A DNA stretch of 64,000 nt from Pseudomonas lalkuanensis. GTDB lineage: Bacteria > Pseudomonadota > Gammaproteobacteria > Pseudomonadales > Pseudomonadaceae. The notes beneath the pieces are model-generated. The model was not told the DNA's origin, made no database searches, and was given only the letters and a program-made list of their open reading frames with translations. Shown in pieces: positions 32,970 to 41,785 of this stretch; positions within the stretch are counted from its first letter, which is position 1, and each line of letters begins with the position of its first letter. The stretch lies in contig NZ_CP043311.1 in the NCBI RefSeq assembly GCF_008807375.1, positions 786,001 through 850,000 of the forward strand, in the 5' to 3' direction. The position numbers and the translations under genes were made by a program.

Positions 32970-33839
32970 ATGACCCAGGTGCTCGACGAGCTGGTCGCGT
33001 TGCTGAGCCTCGAATCCATCGAAGAGAATCTGTTCCGCGGCGTCAGCCAGGACCTGGGCTTCCGCCAGCTGTTCGGCGGCCAGGTGCTCGGCCAGTCGCT
33101 CTCCGCCGCCAGCCAGACGGTCGAGCCCGAGCGCCATGTGCATTCCCTCCACGGTTACTTCCTGCGCCCCGGCGACGCCTCCCTGCCGGTGGTCTACTCG
33201 GTGGAGCGGGTGCGTGATGGCGGCAGCTTCAGCACTCGCCGCGTCACCGCCATCCAGAAGGGGCAGCAGATCTTCACCTGCAGCGCGTCCTTCCAGCAGG
33301 ACGAAGAAGGCTTCGAGCATCAGCTGACCATGCCCGAGGTGCCGGGGCCGGAGAACCTGCCGAGCGAGCTGGAACTGGCGCGAAAGAATGCGCACCTGCT
33401 GTCCGAGCGCGTGCGCGACAAGTTCCTCTGCGCCAAGCCCATCGAGATCCGCCCGGTCACCGTGGAAAATCCGTTCGCCCCGCGTCCGGGCGAGCCGGTG
33501 AAGCACGTCTGGTTCCGCGCCGATGGCAGCCTTCCGGACATCCCGGCGATCCACAAGTACATCCTCGCCTACGCCTCGGACTTCGGCCTGCTGACCACCT
33601 CCATGCTTCCCCACGGCGTGTCGGTCTGGCAGCGGTTCATGCAGGTGGCCAGCCTCGACCATGCCCTGTGGTTCCACCGCGACCTGCGCGCGGACGACTG
33701 GTTGCTCTACTCCATGGACAGCCCCTGGGCCGGCAATTCCCGTGGCTTCTCCCGCGGCAGCATCTTCAACCGCGCCGGCCAACTGGTGGCCTCGGTGGCC
33801 CAGGAAGGCCTGACCCGCCTGCGTGAGGATTGGAAGTGA
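32970..33839 (+). CDS. tesB: Acyl-CoA thioesterase II
   Basis: 289 residues, the normal length for TesB. Double hot-dog fold: LFGGQVLGQSLSAASQTV in the first half with HSLHGYFLRPGD, and the second half with the acidic and Gln-containing catalytic region (HKYILAYASDFGLL; MQVASLDHALWFHRD). Hydrolyses medium- and long-chain acyl-CoA to free acid and CoA in the cytoplasm. Its stop overlaps the GTG of the HAD gene downstream, so they are probably translated together. Confidence 0.95.
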   Translation: MTQVLDELVALLSLESIEENLFRGVSQDLGFRQLFGGQVLGQSLSAASQTVEPERHVHSLHGYFLRPGDASLPVVYSVERVRDGGSFSTRRVTAIQKGQQIFTCSASFQQDEEGFEHQLTMPEVPGPENLPSELELARKNAHLLSERVRDKFLCAKPIEIRPVTVENPFAPRPGEPVKHVWFRADGSLPDIPAIHKYILAYASDFGLLTTSMLPHGVSVWQRFMQVASLDHALWFHRDLRADDWLLYSMDSPWAGNSRGFSRGSIFNRAGQLVASVAQEGLTRLREDWK

Positions 33840-34444
33840 CGGTTCCGGGCGCCGCGCTTGGGCGATACCGCCACTGGGTGTTCGACATGGACGGCACCCT
33901 GACCATTGCCGTGCATGACTTTGCCGCGATCCGCGAGGCCCTGGACATCCCGCCGGAGGACGACATTCTCCACCACCTCGCCGCCCTGCCCGAGGTCGAG
34001 GCCGCTGCCAAGCACGCCTGGCTGCTGGAGCACGAACGGGAGCTGGCGCTGAACGCCCAGCCCGCCGACGGCGCCATCGAACTGGTGCGCGAACTGCATC
34101 AGCGTGGCTGCCAACTCGGCATCCTCACCCGCAATGCCCACGAACTGGCCCTGCTGACCCTGGAGGCCATCGGGCTGGGCGACTGCTTCGCTACCGATGA
34201 CATCCTCGGCCGCGGCGAAGCCCCCCCAAAACCCCACCCCGGCGGCCTGCTGCACCTGGCCGGGCGCTGGCGGGCCCCGCCCCGCGAGCTGGTGATGGTG
34301 GGTGACTACCGCTTCGACCTCGACTGCGGCCGCGCCGCAGGGGCCGCAACCGTGCTGGTCAACCTGCCGGAAAACCCCTGGCCGGAACTGGCGGACTGGT
34401 TTGCGCGGGATTGTGGGGAGTTGTTGGAGATGGTTCGTTCCTGA
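33836..34444 (+). CDS. HAD-superfamily hydrolase
   Basis: 202 residues from GTG at 33836 (GAGGA ten bases upstream). Motif I is HWVFDMDGTLT, motif II is ILTRNA, and motif IV is MVGDYRFDLDCG; a helical cap lies between motifs I and II. It resembles phosphoglycolate phosphatase-like members. A conserved KPHPGG loop precedes motif IV and supplies the lysine. The physiological phosphate ester is unknown. Coupled to tesB. Confidence 0.87.
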   Translation: MTVPGAALGRYRHWVFDMDGTLTIAVHDFAAIREALDIPPEDDILHHLAALPEVEAAAKHAWLLEHERELALNAQPADGAIELVRELHQRGCQLGILTRNAHELALLTLEAIGLGDCFATDDILGRGEAPPKPHPGGLLHLAGRWRAPPRELVMVGDYRFDLDCGRAAGAATVLVNLPENPWPELADWFARDCGELLEMVRS

Positions 34445-34477
34445 AGAACTCATCGGTTGTCCACGGAGGGATGACTC

Positions 34478-34834
34478 ATGCACAAGACAAAGCTCGATGA
34501 AGAGCACCTCGAATTCACCCGTGCGCTCAGGCGCTCTTCCACTGATGCCGAACAGTGTCTCTGGCGACATCTGCGGGGGCGGCAATTAGTGGGACTCAAG
34601 TTCCGTCGCCAGCACCCGGTTGGTCCGTATGTTCTCGATTTCTATTGCCAGGAGATGTGCGTGGCAGTGGAACTCGACGGCGGGCAGCACTACGCGGATC
34701 CGGAGCGGGATCAATTGCGCGATAGCTGGCTGGCAGGACAGGGGATTCAGGTGTTGCGCTTCAGTTCGAGAGAGGCGTTGCTGGAGACGGGGGCGGTGTT
34801 GGAAAAGATTCTGCTGGTGGCGTCGGAGCTGTAG
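34478..34834 (+). CDS. DUF559 endonuclease-like protein
   Basis: 118 residues of DUF559, a very-short-patch-repair-like PD-(D/E)xK fold. GLKFRRQHPVGPYVLDFYCQ and AVELDGGQHYADPERDQLRD carry the expected acidic active-site residues (the D of LDFYC, the E-x-D of VELDGGQH). ATG at 34478 with GGAGGG upstream. Its base composition looks more AT-rich than its neighbours and repeat hairpins follow it, which fits acquisition by transfer. Target DNA and role are unknown. Confidence 0.85.
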   Translation: MHKTKLDEEHLEFTRALRRSSTDAEQCLWRHLRGRQLVGLKFRRQHPVGPYVLDFYCQEMCVAVELDGGQHYADPERDQLRDSWLAGQGIQVLRFSSREALLETGAVLEKILLVASEL

Positions 34835-34839
34835 CCGGG

Positions 34840-34931
34840 CTTCCCTCTCCCAGAGGGAGAGGGGGCAGTCCTGCGCGGAGATGGGCTGTAAGTCACCCCT
34901 CTCCCTCCGGGAGAGGGGCCGGGGGTGAGGG
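34840..34931. repeat. Pair of CCTCTCCC...GGGAGAGG hairpins
   Basis: CCTCTCCC AGA GGGAGAGG (34845-34863 region) and CCCCTCTCCC TCC GGGAGAGGGG (34897-34919 region) are two strong hairpins of one family in the convergent spacer before ypfJ. Related copies lie at 38455, 49517 and 52497. Confidence 0.6.
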
Positions 34932-34957
34932 TAACGTCAGGCTGCTCGGACTCCGAC

Positions 34958-35830
34958 TTAAAGCCTCGCCGTCGAAAACGTATCGCAGCGCCCCACTTCC
35001 CCCTTCTCGAACCCTATCTTGAACCAGCGCACCCGCTGCGCCGAGGTTCCGTGGGTGAAGGAGTCCGGCACCACCTGGCCACGGCCCTGGCGCTGCAGGC
35101 GGTCGTCGCCGATGGCGTTGGCGGCGTTCAGGGCTTCTTCCAGGTCGCCGGGCTCCAGCCAGTTGAGGCGTTTCTGCGCGTGGTAGGCCCAGACGCCGGC
35201 CAGGCAGTCGGCCTGGAGTTCCTGGCGCACCAGCAGGCCGTTGTCGCCTTCCACCTTTTCGCCGCGCTGGCGGGCGGCGTTGACCTTCGCGGAGACGCCC
35301 AGAAGGGTCTGCACGTGGTGGCCCACTTCATGGGCGATCACGTAGGCCTGGGCGAAGTCGCCGGCGGCCTGGAAGCGGCTGGCCATTTCCTCGAAGAAGT
35401 CCAGATCCAGGTAGACCTTGCGATCGCCCGGACAATAGAACGGGCCGACCGCCGAGGAGGCGAAGCCGCAGGCCGATTGCACGCCGCCGTTGAACAGCAC
35501 CAGGGTAGGATCCTGGTACTGGCGGCCGGCGGCCTGGAAGATCGAGCGCCAGGTGTCCTCGGTGTCACCGAGGATGGCGCGGACGAACTCGCGCTCCTCC
35601 GGGGTGCCTGATGGCATGGCCGACTGCTGTTGCGGATTGACCGAGGCGTTCTGCTGGGTGATCTGGCCGAGGATCTGCAGCGGGTCCTCGCCCATCAGCA
35701 GGGCGACTACCACCACAATCGCGATTCCGCCCAGGCCCAGCCCCTTGCCTCCGCCCAGGCGCATGCCGCCGCCACCCACGCCTCCGGCGTCTTCCACATT
35801 GTCGCTACGACGCGCTCGTTGCCAGCGCAT
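34958..35830 (-). CDS. ypfJ: Neutral zinc metallopeptidase, YpfJ family
   Basis: 290 residues from the ATG at 35830. After a basic start (MRWQRARRSDN) and Gly-rich linker comes one transmembrane helix (about residues 30-48), then the zinc-binding HEVGHH with ADCLAGVWA downstream, the YpfJ/zinc_metallopeptidase pattern. It is expected to be membrane-anchored with the catalytic domain outside. Substrates are unknown. Confidence 0.88.
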   Translation of the reverse strand: MRWQRARRSDNVEDAGGVGGGGMRLGGGKGLGLGGIAIVVVVALLMGEDPLQILGQITQQNASVNPQQQSAMPSGTPEEREFVRAILGDTEDTWRSIFQAAGRQYQDPTLVLFNGGVQSACGFASSAVGPFYCPGDRKVYLDLDFFEEMASRFQAAGDFAQAYVIAHEVGHHVQTLLGVSAKVNAARQRGEKVEGDNGLLVRQELQADCLAGVWAYHAQKRLNWLEPGDLEEALNAANAIGDDRLQRQGRGQVVPDSFTHGTSAQRVRWFKIGFEKGEVGRCDTFSTARL

Positions 35831-35899
35831 GACCGTTCTCCACACAAAGTGCGAGTTATTCAGTGTTGACGCTGGCGGCGGGTGCCGCCAGACCGGTCG

Positions 35900-36754
35900 T
35901 CAGCCGAGCTCCGCCAGGGGCGGCAGCAGGCGAGCGTGGGCCAGTAGTTGAACCTCGCCGCCCACCAGCACATTGCCGGCGGCGGCGACGCACACATCGA
36001 GCCGGCTCGGGCGGCCGAGGAAGCGGCCCTGGGCCAGGGCGAAGGGCTGGCCGGGGCGCTCCAGCCCCTGGGCTACGCGCCAGGCGGCCACCGGTCCTGC
36101 GGCACTGCCGGTGGCGATGTCTTCCACCACGCCGAGCGGGTCCCAGGTGCGGCCTTCACGGGCATCCACGTCCATCAGGAAGACGAAGGCGGCGCCAATG
36201 CCGGCCAGCGCCTCATCCAGTGAATCGCGCTGCTTCGCCGCCGCCAGCCCGGCTGCAGTCACCGGTAACAGCAGGTAGGGCAGGCCAGTGCTGACCACCT
36301 GGGCCGGATAGCGGCGGTCGCGCTCGCTGCCGAAGGCCGCGGCGAAGGTGTCGGCGGCAGCATCGTCCAGCACCTGGCCGAATTCTGCCGGCCCCTGGTC
36401 CATCTCGGCATAGAAGCCCTTGCCGTGACGGCGGGTAGCGATGCGCACCTGTTTCTCCGGCAGCTGCAGCAGCCACTCGGCGTCGGACCTGCCGCCATGC
36501 AGCTGATGCAACAGCGCGGCGGCGCCGAGGATGGGGTGGCCGGCGAAGGGCAGTTCTTCTTCCACCGTGAATACCCGTGCGGAGAAGGCGTTGTGGGTAT
36601 CCAGCGGCGCCAGGAAGATCGACTCGAACTGCTTGAGCTCGCGGGTCAGCTCCTGCATGGCGGCGGGGGAAAGGCCGCGGCAATCGGGGAAGACGGCCAG
36701 GCCATTGCCGGCCAGGACCCGTTCGGCGAACACATCGACTTGCCAGTATTCCAT
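35900..36754 (-). CDS. PhzF-family isomerase
   Basis: 284 residues. DAP-epimerase-like fold: WQVDVFAERVLAGNGLAVF at the N-terminus with the catalytic Glu replaced by the family's normal variation downstream (ELKQFESIFL), then EELPFAGHPILGAAALLH and GVVEDIATGSAAGPVAAW. The PhzF family includes an isomerase of phenazine synthesis, but no other phenazine genes are present, so this is a general PhzF-like protein of unknown substrate. A terminator follows the gene that precedes it on this strand. Confidence 0.85.
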   Translation of the reverse strand: MEYWQVDVFAERVLAGNGLAVFPDCRGLSPAAMQELTRELKQFESIFLAPLDTHNAFSARVFTVEEELPFAGHPILGAAALLHQLHGGRSDAEWLLQLPEKQVRIATRRHGKGFYAEMDQGPAEFGQVLDDAAADTFAAAFGSERDRRYPAQVVSTGLPYLLLPVTAAGLAAAKQRDSLDEALAGIGAAFVFLMDVDAREGRTWDPLGVVEDIATGSAAGPVAAWRVAQGLERPGQPFALAQGRFLGRPSRLDVCVAAAGNVLVGGEVQLLAHARLLPPLAELG

Positions 36755-36773
36755 TTCAGGCTCCAGGGAAATG

Positions 36774-36798
36774 AAAACGGCCGCACCAGGCGGCCGTT
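36774..36798 (-). terminator. Rho-independent terminator of the DUF411 gene
   Basis: AACGGCCGC (36776-36784) and GCGGCCGTT (36790-36798) form a 9-base stem with a five-base loop. On the minus strand the stem runs into TTTTC, just after the DUF411 stop and before the PhzF gene. Confidence 0.7.
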
Positions 36799-36814
36799 GC
36801 GTGAACGCGTGGAT

Positions 36815-37249
36815 TCAGCGTGCAGGATACTCGCTGAGTACGCTGAGCTTGCCACCCTGGGCGACGCCGACCACCTGGTAGGCGTCCTGGCGGTCACCCA
36901 TTTCCATACCCGGGGAGCCAATGGGCATGCCCGGTACGGCGGCGCCCAACAGGTCGGGACGCTCGCGCAGCTTGAGTACGTCGCTGGCCGGTACGTGCCC
37001 TTCGACGAACTTGCCGTCCACCACGCCGGTGTGGCACGAGCCGAGCTGGTAGGGCACGCCGACGCGCATCTTCACCGCGGTCATGTTGGTTTCCTCGTGG
37101 TCGCGGACCTGGATGCCGTTGTCCCGCAGATGGCTGATCCATTCCTTGCAGCAGCCGCAGTTGGGATCGCGGTAGACGTCCATGGTGATGGGGTCGGCGG
37201 CCTGGGCGATGCCGGCGAGCAGGGTGGTGAGCAGGAGGAGGGAACGCAT
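36815..37249 (-). CDS. DUF411 exported metal-associated protein
   Basis: 144 residues from the ATG at 37249, preceded by AAGGAG. Signal peptide MRSLLLLTTLLAGIAQA before ADPITMDVYRDPNCGCCKEW. The CGCC motif near the mature N-terminus and SCHTGVVDGKFVEGHVPA are DUF411 signatures; members are periplasmic proteins associated with copper or other metal resistance. Metal binding through the vicinal cysteines is likely but unproven here. Its terminator is present downstream. Confidence 0.88.
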   Translation of the reverse strand: MRSLLLLTTLLAGIAQAADPITMDVYRDPNCGCCKEWISHLRDNGIQVRDHEETNMTAVKMRVGVPYQLGSCHTGVVDGKFVEGHVPASDVLKLRERPDLLGAAVPGMPIGSPGMEMGDRQDAYQVVGVAQGGKLSVLSEYPAR

Positions 37250-37388
37250 GTGAACTCCTTGCGGCCAGGTGGGCCGGAGACAAAGAAAGGCAGCATAGCT
37301 CCGCACCGACCCTGTCCCAAGCACAGGTCTGTTTCAGACTGTTCCCGAGCGGCCTATGCTTTTTCTGACCTTTGCGCGAGATTCGCCG

Positions 37389-37772
37389 ATGCTCTTCACC
37401 CGCCTCCTGCTTGGCCTGCAGGCGCTGATCCTGGCCGTCTTCGGCCTGGCCTACTTCATTCGCCCGGAAGAAATGGCCAGCTTCAGCGGCATGCTGCTGA
37501 TGGACCCCTCCGCGGTCACCGATGTGCGTGCCTGGTACGGCTGCCTGCCGCTCGGCATCGCCGCATTCCTCCTCCTATCGCAGCTGCGCCTGCAACTGGC
37601 GCGCGCCGCGCTGGACCTGCTGGTGCTGGTCTACGTCGCCCTCGCCCTGGGGCGGGTCAGTGGGCTCTGGCTGGACGGCAGCCTGGGGCAGACTTTCAAC
37701 CTCTATGCGCTGCTGTTCGAGGTGGTATCGGCGGGCCTCGCCTTCGCTGCTCTGCGCAGGCTGGATGGCTGA
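37389..37772 (+). CDS. DUF4345-like small membrane protein
   Basis: 127 residues from the ATG at 37389 (GCGAG upstream; an earlier Met at 37356 would add a non-conserved tail). Four hydrophobic helices: about 4-24, 50-70, 76-92 and 105-122. The FIRPEEMASFSGMLLM segment and the WYG pair resemble the DUF4345 family. Function is unknown. Precedes the arylsulfotransferase remnant. Confidence 0.7.
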   Translation: MLFTRLLLGLQALILAVFGLAYFIRPEEMASFSGMLLMDPSAVTDVRAWYGCLPLGIAAFLLLSQLRLQLARAALDLLVLVYVALALGRVSGLWLDGSLGQTFNLYALLFEVVSAGLAFAALRRLDG

Positions 37773-37877
37773 TATGTCCGAAAGCGATATCACTATCTTC
37801 ACTTCGAATTTCTAGAAAAATCGCCTTTATAAGGGCGAGGAGCACACCTCTTCTCGCCCTGAAAGAGGACTGTCCCG

Positions 37878-38350
37878 ATGAATGCCAAAACCGAAACCGC
37901 GATCTTCCCAAGGGCGCCTGCATTACCGCCATGGGCGAGATTCCCGGTGACCGCGCCTTCAAGTTGAACGCCCTGGGCGGTGCCGCCGAGTGGGACCTGC
38001 TGGGCAACAACTGGATCGCCGACAGCAACGGCGATGTGCGTTGGTAGCTGGATATCGAGCAGATCCTCGACCCCTATCGCGGCGAACGGCTGGAAACCCT
38101 CGGCAAGGCCGCGCTCCAGCTCGCGGAAGGCGGGCAGAAACAGGACGGCACCGCTGCCAACGAACGGCTCGAAGGCGACCTGCCTTTCGGCGATACCCGC
38201 GGCGTCGGCACCGGCCGCCGTTGGGCCCACGTCCACGCCATCGACTACGACGCCAGCGACGGCAGCATCATCGGTTCCGCCCGCCACCAGGGCGTGGTGA
38301 AGATCGGTCGCAACACGCAGGTGAAGTGGATTCTCGCCTCGCCCCAGGGC
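37878..38350 (+). pseudogene. Arylsulfotransferase (ASST) remnant, broken
   Basis: The translated remnant matches the middle of bacterial arylsulfotransferase: GNNWIADSNGDVRW, then LDIEQILDPYRGERLETLG, and GVGTGRRWAHVHAIDYDASD with GSARHQGVVKIGRNTQVKWIL. Functional enzymes of this family are about 550-600 residues and exported; only about 150 central residues remain. The frame is broken twice: the ATG at 37878 is in a different frame from the homologous part, and a TAG (38045-38047) interrupts the match between W and LDIEQ. Homology ends at about 38350, where dispersed repeat sequence begins. Confidence 0.8.
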
Positions 38351-38454
38351 TCTCCGTCGGATGGGGCGGACGGCGTTCCGCGAGCTTGCGAAACCCATCA
38401 ATTCTGCAGCATGGTTTTCGCTCCGCTCTACCCATCCTGCATTCAGGATTGAGT

Positions 38455-38481
38455 CACCCCTCTCCCGGAGGGAGAGGGGTG
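38455..38481. terminator. 12-bp hairpin (CACCCCTCTCCC family)
   Basis: CACCCCTCTCCC and GGGAGAGGGGTG enclose GGA. It lies just past the trmA stop on the minus strand and the remnant on the plus strand; it belongs to the CTCTCCC repeat family and may terminate trmA transcription, though no T-run follows. Confidence 0.55.
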
Positions 38482-38490
38482 GGTTGGGGG

Positions 38491-39585
38491 TCAGCGCCGC
38501 TCCAGCAGCACGCCCGATTCCATGTGGTGCGTGTAGGGGAACTGGTCGAACAGGGCGCAGCGCACCACTTTGTGGGTGTCGCTGAGCTGCTGGATGTTCG
38601 CCGCCAGGGTCTCCGGGTTGCAGGAGATGTAGAGGATGCGGTCGAAGCGGCGGGTCAGTTCGCAGGTGTCCGGGTCCATGCCGGCGCGGGGCGGATCGAC
38701 GAAGACGCTGCCGAACGCGTAGCCCTTGAGGTCGATGCCGGCCAGGCGGCGGAACGGGCGGACCTCGTTCAGCGCCTCGGTCAGCTCCTCGGCGGACAGG
38801 CGCACCAGGGTGACGTTATCCACAGCGTTGTCGGCCAGGTTGGCCAGGGCGGCGTTCACCGAGGTCTTGCTGATCTCGGTGGCCAGCACCTTGCGCGCGC
38901 GGGTGGCCAGCGGCAGGGTGAAGTTGCCGTTGCCGCAGTACAGCTCCAGCAGGTCGTCCTGGCGTTCGCCCAGCACATCGAAGGCCCAGCCCAGCATCTT
39001 CTGGTTCACCTCGCCGTTGGGCTGGGTGAAGGCGCCTTCCGGCTGGCGATAACGGAACACGCGGCCGGCGACGGTCAGTTCTTCCTCGACATAGTCGCGG
39101 CCGATGACGATGCGCTTGCCCTTGGAGCGGCCCACCAGGCTCACGCCGAGGTCCGCGGCGAGCTTTTCGGCTTCGGCCTGCCAGGCCTCGTCCAGCGGAC
39201 GGTGGTAGCAGAGGGTGATCAGCGCATCGCCGGCCAGGGTGGTGAGGAACTCCACCTGGAACAGCTTGAACGACAGCACCTGGCTTGCCTGCCAACCCGC
39301 CTTGAGACGCGGCATCAGTTCATTGATACGGCGGCTGGCGATAGGGAAGTCCTCGATCAGTACCGGGGTGAACTTGTCGCCGGCCTCGAACATCGCGTAG
39401 TGGCGGTTCTCATTGCCGGTCTCGCGCCACAGGCGGAACTCGGCACGCAGACGGTAATGCTCGCGGGGGGACTCGAAGACTTCCGGTTCCGGGGCGTCGA
39501 AGGGCGCCAGCAGCGCCTTCAGGCGCTGCGTCTTCTCGGTGAGCTGGGCGGCGTAGGCCGCCGGGTCGAACTGGGGACGACTCAT
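38491..39585 (-). CDS. trmA: tRNA (uracil-5-)-methyltransferase
   Basis: 364 residues, full length. Methylates U54 of tRNA to ribothymidine using S-adenosylmethionine. Class I methyltransferase fold: [16 protein letters not shown] for SAM binding, [13 protein letters not shown], and nucleophile Cys in YISCNPETL. Its ATG shares a base with the stop of the purine permease upstream on the same strand, so the two are coupled. Confidence 0.96.
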   Translation of the reverse strand: MSRPQFDPAAYAAQLTEKTQRLKALLAPFDAPEPEVFESPREHYRLRAEFRLWRETGNENRHYAMFEAGDKFTPVLIEDFPIASRRINELMPRLKAGWQASQVLSFKLFQVEFLTTLAGDALITLCYHRPLDEAWQAEAEKLAADLGVSLVGRSKGKRIVIGRDYVEEELTVAGRVFRYRQPEGAFTQPNGEVNQKMLGWAFDVLGERQDDLLELYCGNGNFTLPLATRARKVLATEISKTSVNAALANLADNAVDNVTLVRLSAEELTEALNEVRPFRRLAGIDLKGYAFGSVFVDPPRAGMDPDTCELTRRFDRILYISCNPETLAANIQQLSDTHKVVRCALFDQFPYTHHMESGVLLERR

Positions 39586-40877
39586 CAGTGGAAGAAACCC
39601 ATCTTGATAACGAAGAGCACGGCCAGGACCACCAGCGCCGGGCTGAGTTCCTTGTAGCGGCCAGCCAGGGTCTTGATCGCGGCCCAGGCGATGAAGCCGA
39701 AGGCGATGCCGTCGGCGATGGAGTAGGTGAACGGCATGGCCAGGGCGGTGATCAGCACCGGCGCGGCGGTGGTCAGGTCGTGCCAGTCGATCTCGGCCAG
39801 GCCCGAGGCCATCAGCACGGCGACGAAGAACAGCGCCGGCGCGGTGGCGAAGGCCGGCACGCTACCCGCCAGCGGCGAGAGGAACAGGGCCAGCAGGAAC
39901 AGCACGGCGACCACCAGGGCGGTGAGGCCGGTGCGGCCGCCGGCGCTGACGCCCGCGGCGGACTCGATGTAGCTGGTGGTGGTGGAGGTGCCCAGCAGGG
40001 AACCGCCCATGGCCGCGGTGGAGTCGGCGATAAGCGCGCGGCCCATCTTCGGCATGTAGCCGTCGGCGCGCATCAGGCCGGCCTTCTTGGCCACAGCGAT
40101 GAGGGTGCCGGAGTTGTCGAACAGGTCGACGAAGAGGAAGGCGAAGATCACGCTCACCAGGCCGATTTCCAGAGCGCCCGCGATGTCCAGCTGGAGGAAG
40201 GTGGGGGCCAGCGACGGCGGCATGGAGAAGATGCCGCCGAACTGGGAAACGCCCAGCGCGATGCCGGCGATGGTCACCGCGAGGATGCCGATCAGCACGG
40301 CGCCGGTCACCTTGCGTGCTTCGAGGGCGACGATCAGGAAGAAGCCGAGCACGGCGAGGATCGGCTCGGGCTTGGTCAGGTCCCCGACTGTCACCATGGT
40401 CACCGGGTGGGCGGTGACGATGCCGGCTTTCTGCAGGGCGATCAGTCCGAGGAACAGGCCGATGCCGGCGGCGATGGCCGAGCGCAGCTCCAGCGGGATG
40501 CTGTTGATGATCCATTCGCGGATCTTGAAGATCGACAGCAGGAAGAACATGCAGGCGGAGAGGAATACCGCGCCCAGGGCCACCTGCCAGGTGTGTCCCA
40601 TCTGCAGCACCACGGTGTAGGTGAAAAAGGCGTTCAGGCCCATGCCGGGAGCCAGGGCGATGGGGTAGTTGGCGATCAGCGCCATGATGGCCGAGCCGAT
40701 GGCTGCAGCCAGGCAGGTGGCGACGAACACCGCGCCCTTGTCCATGCCGGTCTCGCCGAGGATGGCCGGGTTGACGAAGAGGATGTAGGCCATCGTCAGG
40801 AAGGTCGTCAGACCCGCCAGGACCTCGGTGCGCACATTGGTGTCGTGCGCCTTGAGTTGGAACAGCTTTTCCAGCAT
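39585..40877 (-). CDS. NCS2-family purine permease (AzgA-like)
   Basis: 430 residues from the ATG at 40877 with GGGGAG upstream. About 12-14 transmembrane segments; the family signature regions are [18 protein letters not shown] at the start, [16 protein letters not shown], and [20 protein letters not shown]. The AzgA/PbuG group imports adenine, guanine or hypoxanthine by proton symport. Neighbouring amn handles purine salvage but lies 39 kb away; the adjacent trmA is an operon partner only by position. Confidence 0.9.
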   Translation of the reverse strand: MLEKLFQLKAHDTNVRTEVLAGLTTFLTMAYILFVNPAILGETGMDKGAVFVATCLAAAIGSAIMALIANYPIALAPGMGLNAFFTYTVVLQMGHTWQVALGAVFLSACMFFLLSIFKIREWIINSIPLELRSAIAAGIGLFLGLIALQKAGIVTAHPVTMVTVGDLTKPEPILAVLGFFLIVALEARKVTGAVLIGILAVTIAGIALGVSQFGGIFSMPPSLAPTFLQLDIAGALEIGLVSVIFAFLFVDLFDNSGTLIAVAKKAGLMRADGYMPKMGRALIADSTAAMGGSLLGTSTTTSYIESAAGVSAGGRTGLTALVVAVLFLLALFLSPLAGSVPAFATAPALFFVAVLMASGLAEIDWHDLTTAAPVLITALAMPFTYSIADGIAFGFIAWAAIKTLAGRYKELSPALVVLAVLFVIKMGFFH

Positions 40878-41071
40878 GTGTGGCTCCCCGTGACGCAGTG
40901 CGTCGTTGTCATTCAGCTGGCGAAAAGAAAAGCACAAATGCACGGCGCGCGCGGGCGCCATGGACTTTTCTCTGCCAGTCTGGAAAAAGGCGCGCATCAT
41001 ACCAGCTCACCCGGGAGCGGTGAATTTGTGACCGGACGGACAGCTTCGGTTTCCAGGAACAGGAGAATGCC

Positions 41072-41638
41072 ATGCAAACCCAACCCCATCTCCAGGCCCT
41101 GCTCGCCGTCGCCGAAGGCGTGGAAGACCTGGAAACCGTGACCCTGATCGACGTGCTGCGGCGCGCCGAGATCAAGACAGTGGTTGCGAGCATCGAAACC
41201 CGCCGCATGATCACCCTGGCCCGCGGCACCCGCCTGACCGCCGACACCATGCTGCTGGACGTGCTGGCCCAGGACTACGACCTGATCGTGCTGCCCGGCG
41301 GCATGCCCGGTGCCCAGCGCCTGGGCGAACACGAGCCGCTGGGTGAAAAGGTCCGTGAACAGGCCAAGGCCGGCCGCTTCTTCGCCGCCATCTGTGCATC
41401 CCCGGCCATGGCCCTGCAGCCTTTCGGTGTGCTGCGCCAACGCCGCATGACCTGCTACCCGAGCTTCAGCGACCGCCTTTCCGGCTGCACCTTCGTCGAC
41501 CAGCCAGTGGTGGTGGACGGCAATTGCATCACGGCCCAGGGCCCGGGCAGCGCCCTGGCCTTCGCCCTGACCCTGGTGGAGCAGTTGTGCGGCAAGGCCA
41601 AGCGCAACGAGATCGCCAAGGCGATGCTGGTTGGCTGA
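41072..41638 (+). CDS. yajL: DJ-1/PfpI-family protein, YajL type
   Basis: 188 residues. LLAVAEGVEDLETVTLIDVL is the YajL opening with the conserved Glu, and FFAAICASPAMAL holds the reactive nucleophile Cys. Proteins of this group act as oxidative-stress chaperone or deglycase-type enzymes; the exact reaction is disputed. Divergent from the purine permease. A REP half and dispersed repeats follow it. Confidence 0.87.
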   Translation: MQTQPHLQALLAVAEGVEDLETVTLIDVLRRAEIKTVVASIETRRMITLARGTRLTADTMLLDVLAQDYDLIVLPGGMPGAQRLGEHEPLGEKVREQAKAGRFFAAICASPAMALQPFGVLRQRRMTCYPSFSDRLSGCTFVDQPVVVDGNCITAQGPGSALAFALTLVEQLCGKAKRNEIAKAMLVG

Positions 41639-41661
41639 GGGTTGATCTGCAGGGGATTTCC

Positions 41662-41777
41662 TGTGGGAGCGAATTCATTCGCGATGGGGGATTGATGGGT
41701 ATCGCTCCGCTCAATCCATCCTACGAGGGCCGATCAGCCCGTAGGTTGGTGCACAGCGCAGCGAAGCCCAACGATCA
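41662..41777. repeat. REP half-site plus GTAGGATGGG-type repeats
   Basis: TGTGGGAGCGAATTCATTCG is followed by a stretch with GATGGGTATCGCTCCGC, CCATCCTACGAGGG, then CGTAGGTTGG and GCGAAGCCCAACG. These are short dispersed repeats stacked in the spacer before the MFS gene. Confidence 0.5.
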
Positions 41778-41785
41778 GCTGCCCA

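Noticed and set aside
35900..36754. Phenazine biosynthesis locus
   Set aside because: Only a generic PhzF-like gene; no other phz genes nearby.
38816..38824. TTATCCACA inside trmA
   Set aside because: Encodes conserved residues, lacks the N16-TTGTGG partner, so it is treated as coincidence.
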